A stretch of DNA of 6,490 bases from assembly GCA_937873105.1 (NCBI GenBank), contig CALMWD010000451.1, positions 1 through 6,490 of the forward strand. Direction: 5' to 3'. The position numbers and the translations under genes were made by a program. The notes below the pieces were generated by a model. That model saw only the letters and a program-made list of their open reading frames with translations. It was not told where the DNA came from and did no database searches. Below, one piece after another: positions 1 through 4,425 of this stretch. The DNA is from an uncultured Rhodanobacteraceae bacterium (GTDB lineage Bacteria; Pseudomonadota; Gammaproteobacteria; Xanthomonadales; Ahniellaceae). The first letter of the stretch is position 1. Each line of letters starts with the position of its first letter.

Positions 1-775
1 GCTGCGATTTCTCGGCGTTGGCAAGGCCCAGGCGGTGGAACTCGGTTCCGCCGCGGTCGTGCTCGAACGCGATGCCGCGCCGCTCCTGCTGATCGACTGC
101 GGGCCGGAGGCCTTCACGGCCTATCTCGACCGTTACGGCGACGTGCCCGGGGCGCTGTTCGTCACGCACGCCCATTTCGACCACATCGGCGGCCTGGAGC
201 GCCTGTACTACCGGGCGTACTTCGATCCGGCGCGGCGCGGCCGCGTGAAGCTGTACGCCGCCGCCGAACTGGTGCCGATCCTGCAGCAACGCATCGGCAG
301 CTATCCGAGTCCGCTGGCCGAGGGCGGCGCGAATTTCTGGGACGCCTTCCAGCTGGTGCCGGTCGACCGCGGTTTCTGGCATGCCGGTTTCTGGTTCGAC
401 GTATTCGCGGTGCGACACCATCTGCCGCGCACGGCCTTCGGGATCGCCTTGCGCGGCAGTTTCCTGTTCACCGGCGACACCCGGCCGATTCCGGAACTGG
501 TCGCCTTCCACGCCGACGGCGCCGAATTGATCGCCCATGACTGCGGATTGCAAGGCAATCCCTCGCACACCGGTCTGGATGATCTGATGCATGCCTATCC
601 GTCCGAAACCCGCGCACGCATGATCGTCTACCACTACGCCAGCGAGGCCGACCGCGACGAGTTCGCGCGTGCCGGGCTGCGCGTCGCCCGCGCCGGCGAT
701 GCGTATGCGCTGGCGCCGGCAATGGACGCGATGCAGGCCGCGACCCTGGCCCAGCATGGCGGGCGCGTGCGATGA
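1..775 (+). CDS. Metallo-beta-lactamase-fold hydrolase, 5' end just off the window
   Basis: This is probably a zinc- or metal-dependent hydrolase of the MBL superfamily, cytoplasmic, substrate unknown. Reading from the codon at 2-4, the protein begins LRFLGVGKAQAVELGS, the usual first beta strand of this fold, so the GTG at 35 is internal. Only about one or two codons seem to be missing; base 1 could even be the last base of the start codon. The HxHxDH motif (HAHFDH) is at 167-184. Other candidate ligands are the His pair in RHH (about 413-421), the Asp of TGDT at 476-478, the His of SHTG (about 566-568) and the His of YHY at 632-634. With 257 codons visible, the length is normal for a stand-alone MBL enzyme. 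The stop overlaps the moaA start as ATGA, implying one operon with translational coupling. The fold is certain; the function is not recognised. No signal peptide or membrane segment is seen. Confidence 0.88.
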   Translation, partial: LRFLGVGKAQAVELGSAAVVLERDAAPLLLIDCGPEAFTAYLDRYGDVPGALFVTHAHFDHIGGLERLYYRAYFDPARRGRVKLYAAAELVPILQQRIGSYPSPLAEGGANFWDAFQLVPVDRGFWHAGFWFDVFAVRHHLPRTAFGIALRGSFLFTGDTRPIPELVAFHADGAELIAHDCGLQGNPSHTGLDDLMHAYPSETRARMIVYHYASEADRDEFARAGLRVARAGDAYALAPAMDAMQAATLAQHGGRVR

Positions 776-1785
776 CGGGCCTGTTCGACCGGCATCGGCG
801 TCCCTTGCGCGACCTGCGCATCTCGGTGATCGACCGCTGCAACTTCCGCTGCCCGTACTGCATGCCGGTGGAACGCTTCGGCGGCCCGTCGGCCTTCCTG
901 CCCAAGGGCGACTGGTTGCGTCCGGAAGAGATCGAACGCCTTGCCCGCGCCTTCGTGCGGATCGGCGTGCGCAAGCTGCGCCTGACCGGCGGCGAACCGC
1001 TGCTGCGCGCGGAGCTGCCGGAGATCGTCGAACGCCTGGCGCGCATCGACGGCGTCGACGACCTGGCCCTGACGACCAATGGCGTGCTGTTGCCGAAGCG
1101 GGCAGCCGAACTGCGTCGCGCCGGCCTGATGCGGCTGACGATCAGCCTCGACGCGCTCGATCCGGCGCGTTTCCGGCGCATGAGCGGCGGCCAGGGCGAG
1201 GTCGCGGACGTGTTCGCCGGCATCGCCGCCGCCGAAGCCGCGGGATTCGGGCGCATCAAGCTCAACTGCGTGGTGCAGCGCGGCGTCAACGACGACGAGG
1301 TGTTGCCGCTGCTCGAACGCTTCCGCGGCACGCCGCATGTGCTGCGCTTCATCGAATACATGGACGTCGGGACCTGCAATCGCTGGTCGCGGGCCGAGGT
1401 CGTCGACAGCGCCGAACTGCTGGCACGGATCGGCGCGCGTTGGCCGCTGGTCGCGCTCGGCCGCAGCCAGCGCGGCGAGGTCGCCGAGCGTTATCGCTAC
1501 GCGGACGGGAAGGGCGAGCTCGGCTTCATATCCTCGGTCAGCGCGCCGTTCTGCGGCGACTGCACGCGGGCGCGCCTATCCGCCGACGGCGCGTTGTTCA
1601 CCTGCCTGTTCGCGACCCAGGGACGGCCGCTGCGCCCGCTGCTCGCCGGCGACGACGCGGCACTCGGCGAGGCGATCGCCGCCTGCTGGTCGATGCGCGC
1701 CGACCGTTACAGCGAGTTGCGCGCCGAACGCGAGCGCGAGCGCGAGGCGGCGGCGCGCGTCGAGATGTTCCGGATCGGAGGTTGA
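772..1785 (+). CDS. moaA: GTP 3',8-cyclase MoaA (radical SAM)
   Basis: MoaA performs the first step of molybdenum cofactor synthesis, converting GTP to 3',8-cyclo-7,8-dihydro-GTP, which MoaC turns into cPMP. The 337-residue product is full length for the family. The radical-SAM [4Fe-4S] motif is CNFRCPYC, with Cys23, Cys27 and Cys30. The SAM-contacting GGEP motif is at 73-76, followed by TTNG and SLDA segments. The second, substrate-side cluster is at Cys261, Cys264 and Cys278 (CxxC-x13-C). The protein ends in IGG; this C-terminal Gly-Gly tail is conserved in MoaA and needed for cyclase activity. The ATG at 772 is chosen because it gives the standard N-terminus and overlaps the upstream stop by 4 bases; a weak GGCGGG lies about 8 bases before it. 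An Arg-Glu repeat at 319-325 sits just before the tail. Expression probably depends on readthrough from the hydrolase gene. Confidence 0.97.
   Translation: MTGLFDRHRRPLRDLRISVIDRCNFRCPYCMPVERFGGPSAFLPKGDWLRPEEIERLARAFVRIGVRKLRLTGGEPLLRAELPEIVERLARIDGVDDLALTTNGVLLPKRAAELRRAGLMRLTISLDALDPARFRRMSGGQGEVADVFAGIAAAEAAGFGRIKLNCVVQRGVNDDEVLPLLERFRGTPHVLRFIEYMDVGTCNRWSRAEVVDSAELLARIGARWPLVALGRSQRGEVAERYRYADGKGELGFISSVSAPFCGDCTRARLSADGALFTCLFATQGRPLRPLLAGDDAALGEAIAACWSMRADRYSELRAEREREREAAARVEMFRIGG
1777..1782 (+). promoter_or_regulatory. Ribosome binding site of moaC, inside the moaA 3' end
   Basis: GGAGGT matches the anti-Shine-Dalgarno core in all six bases and ends 3 bases before the moaC ATG. The same six bases are the codons for the two C-terminal glycines of MoaA, directly before its TGA. 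It is the strongest ribosome binding site I saw in the window. Confidence 0.85.
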
Positions 1786-2274
1786 ATGACGGATGCATTG
1801 AGTCATGTCGATGCCGAGGGTCGCCCGCGCATGGTCGACGTCGGCGGCAAGCACGTCACCCGACGCGAGGCCTGCGCCGAGGCGCAGGTCGTGTTTCCGT
1901 CGGCCGTGGCCGAGACCCTGCGCGCGCAGCGGCTGCGCTCGGCCAAGGGCGCGGTGCTCGACACCGCCGTCGTCGCCGGCACGCTGGCCGCGAAGCGCAC
2001 GCACGAGCTGATTCCATTCTGCCATCCGCTGCCGATCGAGAAGATCGCGTTCGAGCACCACTGGGCCGGCGCCGATACGCTGCGCCTGCGTTGCACGGTC
2101 GCGGCCGTGGCCAAGACCGGCGTCGAGATGGAAGCCCTCGTCGGTGTCCAGGTCGCGGCGGCGACCGTGTACGACATGTGCAAGGCGCTGTCGCACGTGA
2201 TCCGCATCGAGGGCGTGGCCGTGGTCGCCAAGTCCGGCGGTCGCGACGACTTCGACCATCGCGGAGCCGCCTGA
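1786..2274 (+). CDS. moaC: Cyclic pyranopterin monophosphate synthase MoaC
   Basis: MoaC converts the MoaA product, 3',8-cyclo-7,8-dihydro-GTP, to cPMP. At 162 residues it matches the usual length of about 160. The family signatures run in order: [12 protein letters not shown] near the start, Lys54 before the GAVLDTA segment, LIPFCHPL with His80, TGVEMEAL with Glu114 and Glu116, YDMCKA with Asp130 and Lys133, and KSGG with Lys149. These line up with the active-site residues known from E. coli MoaC (Lys51, His77, Glu112, Glu114, Asp128, Lys131, Lys147) at an offset of 2-3. The ATG follows the moaA TGA with no gap and has a full-match Shine-Dalgarno inside moaA, so translation is probably both coupled and strong. 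Nothing suggests loss of function. MoaC enzymes are known to be hexameric. Confidence 0.97.
   Translation: MTDALSHVDAEGRPRMVDVGGKHVTRREACAEAQVVFPSAVAETLRAQRLRSAKGAVLDTAVVAGTLAAKRTHELIPFCHPLPIEKIAFEHHWAGADTLRLRCTVAAVAKTGVEMEALVGVQVAAATVYDMCKALSHVIRIEGVAVVAKSGGRDDFDHRGAA
2263..2266 (+). promoter_or_regulatory. Ribosome binding site of moaD
   Basis: GGAG lies 7 bases before the moaD ATG, inside the last codons of moaC. It supports the ATG at 2274, which overlaps the moaC stop by one base (TGATG). Confidence 0.6.
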
Positions 2275-2510
2275 TGCGGCTGCAATTGCGTTATTTCGCC
2301 AGTTTGCGCGACGCCGCCGGCGTCGAGACCGAGGTCGTCGACCATGCCGGCGATGCGGTCGCGTTGTATGCGGCCGTCTCGGCCCGCCACGGCTACGCGA
2401 TGCCGCGCGAACGCGTCCGGCTCGCCGTGAATGGCGCCGTCGCGCCCTGGGATCGCGTCCTGGCCGAGGGCGACGAAGTCGTCTTCCTGCCCCCGGTGTC
2501 GGGCGGTTGA
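2274..2510 (+). CDS. moaD: Molybdopterin synthase sulfur-carrier subunit MoaD
   Basis: MoaD is the small beta-grasp, ubiquitin-like subunit of molybdopterin synthase. Its C-terminal glycine is made into a thiocarboxylate that donates sulfur to cPMP in complex with MoaE. The 78-residue product has the family landmarks: the opening strand LQLRYFASLRDAAG, the central LAVNG, then LAEGDEVVFLPPVSGG ending exactly in Gly-Gly. The start at 2274 is set by the TGATG overlap with the moaC stop, the GGAG 7 bases upstream and the normal family length. The same reading frame stays open far upstream (to about 669) across moaA and moaC, so an automatic caller could fuse moaD into a spurious 613-residue protein; only the last 78 codons are real. 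The stop is 2 bases before the moaE ATG. Confidence 0.95.
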   Translation: MRLQLRYFASLRDAAGVETEVVDHAGDAVALYAAVSARHGYAMPRERVRLAVNGAVAPWDRVLAEGDEVVFLPPVSGG

Positions 2511-2512
2511 GC

Positions 2513-2944
2513 ATGTCGGCGACGCGACGCGGTCAGTTCCGCCTCAACGGCCACGGCATCGACGTGGCGGCCTTGCGGCGTTCGCTCGAAGATCCGCATT
2601 GCGGCGCCGTCGTGGGGTTCGATGGCGTCGTGCGCGACCATCATGGCGGCCGCGCCGTGTCCGCGCTGCGCTACGAGGCCTACGCCGACCTGGCCGAGCG
2701 CGAGGGCCAGGCCATCGTCGACGAAGCGCTGGCCCGCTTCGACGTGCGTGGCATCGTTGCCGAGCATCGGGTCGGCTTGCTCGCCATCGGCGACGTCGCC
2801 GTGTATGTCGGCGTGTCCGCCGCCCATCGCGACGCCGCCTTCGCCGCCTGCCGCCACGTGATCGACGAGATCAAGGCGCGCGTGCCGATCTGGAAGCACG
2901 AACGCTACGGCGACGGCGCGGCGGCCTGGATTCACCCGGACTGA
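2513..2944 (+). CDS. moaE: Molybdopterin synthase catalytic subunit MoaE
   Basis: MoaE is the large subunit of molybdopterin synthase; with thiocarboxylated MoaD it inserts two sulfurs into cPMP to form molybdopterin. The protein is 143 residues, close to the usual 150. Landmarks are GAVVGFDGVVRD (31-42, Arg41), LRYEAY (52-57), VYVGVSAAHR with His105-Arg106, and IDEIKARVPIWKHE with Lys121 and Lys128. These correspond to the catalytic Lys119 and Lys126 and the His103-Arg104 pair of E. coli MoaE. The final IHPD is shorter than in many relatives. I prefer the ATG at 2513; the in-frame TTG at 2507 would add two residues and create a 4-base overlap with moaD. The ribosome binding site is weak (GGGCGG, 6 bases upstream), so coupling to moaD is likely. 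The last 13 bases overlap the 3' end of xseA on the other strand. Confidence 0.96.
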   Translation: MSATRRGQFRLNGHGIDVAALRRSLEDPHCGAVVGFDGVVRDHHGGRAVSALRYEAYADLAEREGQAIVDEALARFDVRGIVAEHRVGLLAIGDVAVYVGVSAAHRDAAFAACRHVIDEIKARVPIWKHERYGDGAAAWIHPD

Positions 2945-4287
2945 CGCGTCGCTTCCACGCGCGCGTCGATCTCGCCGTCGCGCACCCGGACCCGCACGGC
3001 ATCGCCGGGCCGGACGCGTTCGATCGACGGCAGACTCCGTCCGAGTGCGTCAAATGCGATCGCGTAGCCGCGCACGAGCGGTGCCAGCGGACTCAACGCA
3101 TTGAGCGAGCGGGCGAGGCCGGCCAGGTGCGTGGCGCGATGTTCGAGCGCGCGCACGCAGATTGCCTGCAGGCGCAGGCGGGCGTGATCGGCGCGCTTGC
3201 GCAGCAGGGCCAGGCGCTCCAGCGCCGCGGCGCGGCCAAGGCGCGCGTGCAGCTGTTCGAGACGCTGGCGCTGGCGCGCGAGCATCGGACCGGGGGTGCG
3301 CACCAGTCTGGCCTCGGCATGACGCAGGCGGTCGCCGAGCAGGGCCAGGCGGTTCAGGGGATGTCGCGACTGCAGGCGCAGCTGCAGCCGATCGAGGCGC
3401 TGCCCGTCGCGATCCAGGCGGTGCTGCTGGGCTCGTCCGAGCCGGCGCTGCAGCGCGTCGATGCGGTCGCCCAGCGCGTCGGCCGAGGGCGCGATCAGTT
3501 CCGCGGCAGCGGACGGCGTCGGCGCGCGCAGATCGGCGACGAAATCGGCGATGGTGAAGTCGATCTCGTGCCCGATCGCGGACACCACCGGCATCGGCAT
3601 CGCGGCGATGCGCCGCGCCAGGGCTTCGTCGTTGAACGCGAACAGGTCTTCGATCGCGCCGCCGCCGCGGGTCAGCAGCACCAGGTCGTGGCGACCCAGG
3701 GCGGCGATGCGTTCCAGTTGGGCGCGCAGCTGGGCCGGGGCTTCGGCGCCTTGCACCAGGCTCGGGAACAGGTCGGCCTCGAGCAGCGGAAAGCGTCGCG
3801 CCAGCACGCTGACGACGTCGCGGATGGCGGCGCCGCTGGCCGAACTGACGATGGCGATGCGGCGCGGGAAGGCGGGCAGGGCGCGCTTGCGGGCGGCATC
3901 GAACAGGCCTTCGGCCGCGAGTCGCGCCTTCAGTTCCTCGTAGGCGCGTTGCAGTGCGCCCTGGCCGGCCGGTTCCAGGTGTTCGACCTGCAGCTGGAAC
4001 TCGCCGCGCGGTTCGTACAGCGTCACCCGCGCCCGCGCCAGCACGTGCTGGCCGTCGGCGGGCGCGAAGCGCAACAGCATCGCGCGCGGGCGCCACATTG
4101 CGCAGCGCACCTGGGCGCCGGCGTCCTTCAGCGAAAAATACAGATGACCGGACTTGGCGCGGAGGAAATTCGAGACCTCGCCCTCGATCCAGAACAGCGG
4201 GAATCCGCGCTCCAGCGCCGCGCGCACTTCGGCGTTGAGCGTCGTCGGCGTCAGGGTCTGGCGTTGCGGAAGCGGGACTTCGGACAC
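2932..4287 (-). CDS. xseA: Exodeoxyribonuclease VII large subunit XseA, GTG start
   Basis: XseA is the catalytic large subunit of exonuclease VII, which degrades single-stranded DNA in both directions to oligonucleotides; it needs several XseB small subunits, not encoded here. The product is 451 residues (E. coli 456). An N-terminal OB-fold runs to about residue 105 (FWIEGEVSN, SGHLYFSLKD, QVRCAMWRP). The catalytic domain follows: FPRRIAIVSSASGAAIRD, LLTRGGGAIEDLFAFNDE and VVSAIGHEIDFTIADFVAD. Asp157, Arg207, His240 and Asp243 match the essential D155, R205, H238 and D241 of E. coli at a constant offset of 2. A long helical, XseB-binding-type region follows, then SPLAPLVRGYAI and a small C-terminal beta domain. 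No in-frame ATG lies close upstream. GTG 4287 gives MSEVPLPQRQTLTPTTLN; GTG 4299 would add four residues. Neither has a good Shine-Dalgarno. The open frame beyond 4300 is antisense to the next gene and is not part of xseA. Confidence 0.95.
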   Translation of the reverse strand: MSEVPLPQRQTLTPTTLNAEVRAALERGFPLFWIEGEVSNFLRAKSGHLYFSLKDAGAQVRCAMWRPRAMLLRFAPADGQHVLARARVTLYEPRGEFQLQVEHLEPAGQGALQRAYEELKARLAAEGLFDAARKRALPAFPRRIAIVSSASGAAIRDVVSVLARRFPLLEADLFPSLVQGAEAPAQLRAQLERIAALGRHDLVLLTRGGGAIEDLFAFNDEALARRIAAMPMPVVSAIGHEIDFTIADFVADLRAPTPSAAAELIAPSADALGDRIDALQRRLGRAQQHRLDRDGQRLDRLQLRLQSRHPLNRLALLGDRLRHAEARLVRTPGPMLARQRQRLEQLHARLGRAAALERLALLRKRADHARLRLQAICVRALEHRATHLAGLARSLNALSPLAPLVRGYAIAFDALGRSLPSIERVRPGDAVRVRVRDGEIDARVEATRQSG

Positions 4288-4355
4288 GACGGGCGCCACG
4301 AACGGGGCGTGGGAGCTTATCGTGCGCGGCCACCGAGGTCGATCCGAAAGCCGCC

Positions 4356-4376
4356 GGCCGCGGCCATGCGGCCATG
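4356..4376. repeat. Palindrome GGCCGCGGCC running into a tandem CGGCCATG pair
   Basis: GGCCGCGGCC at 4356-4365 is a perfect 10-bp palindrome. CGGCCATG occurs at 4361-4368 and again directly at 4369-4376, so the palindrome and the repeat share bases 4361-4365. The site lies midway between two divergent starts. It could be an operator, or a chance product of very GC-rich DNA; the exact tandem duplication is the stronger hint. Confidence 0.5.
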
Positions 4377-4413
4377 GACTTTGGTCGCGCTTGACGCATG
4401 GCGATGCAACCGC

Positions 4414-4417
4414 GAGG
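4414..4417 (+). promoter_or_regulatory. Likely ribosome binding site deciding the start of the signalling gene
   Basis: GAGG sits 8 bases before the ATG at 4426. The alternative in-frame ATG at 4366 lies inside the tandem repeat and has only a poor purine stretch before it. This favours 4426. Confidence 0.5.
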
Positions 4418-4425
4418 CTCTCGGC

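Larger units (their letters stand above)
4288..4425. promoter_or_regulatory. Divergent intergenic region between xseA and the signalling gene
   Basis: These 138 bases must hold the promoters of both divergent genes, unless either is transcribed from inside the other. On the minus strand GATAAG (4321-4316) could be a -10 element for xseA, placing the transcript start about 20 bases before the GTG, but no good -35 pairs with it. On the plus strand TTGACG (4391-4396) resembles a -35, with no convincing -10 at 17 bases. A 10-bp palindrome and an 8-bp tandem repeat lie at 4356-4376, and a short GCAT-N4-ATGC inverted repeat at 4396-4407. The regulatory role is inferred from position only. Confidence 0.4.

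Noticed and set aside
35..37. GTG as the true start of the MBL-fold hydrolase
   Set aside because: Starting here would remove the first beta strand (LRFLGVG), which is visible in frame back to base 2 and is standard for the fold.
468..1379. Antisense open frames of 303 and 234 residues across the hydrolase and moaA
   Set aside because: These are GC-driven shadows without domain signatures; the sense strand encodes MBL-fold and radical-SAM proteins with intact motifs.
669..2273. Long plus-strand open frame across moaA and moaC that would extend moaD to 613 residues
   Set aside because: The translated stretch is Arg/Ala-rich and low in complexity, typical of the off-frame of GC-rich genes, and lies over the well-supported moaA and moaC. 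Only the last 78 codons (moaD) are real.
2507..2509. TTG as the start of moaE
   Set aside because: It would add only two residues, and an ATG lies two codons downstream; ATG is the more likely start, though a TTGA overlap with moaD is possible.
1576..2514. 312-residue antisense open frame across moaC and moaD
   Set aside because: Composition is typical of antisense GC-rich DNA, and moaC and moaD on the plus strand are unambiguous.
2943..2967. Hairpin GACGCG ... CGCGTC just after moaE as an intrinsic terminator
   Set aside because: The loop is 13 bases, there is no T-tract on either side, and it lies inside the xseA coding region; such pairings are common in CG-rich DNA.
4366..4368. Upstream ATG as the start of the signalling protein
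   Set aside because: The 20 added residues (MRPWTLVALDAW...) match no domain, the ribosome binding site is poor, and the ATG arises from the tandem repeat; ATG 4426 has GAGG at good spacing. Not fully excluded.
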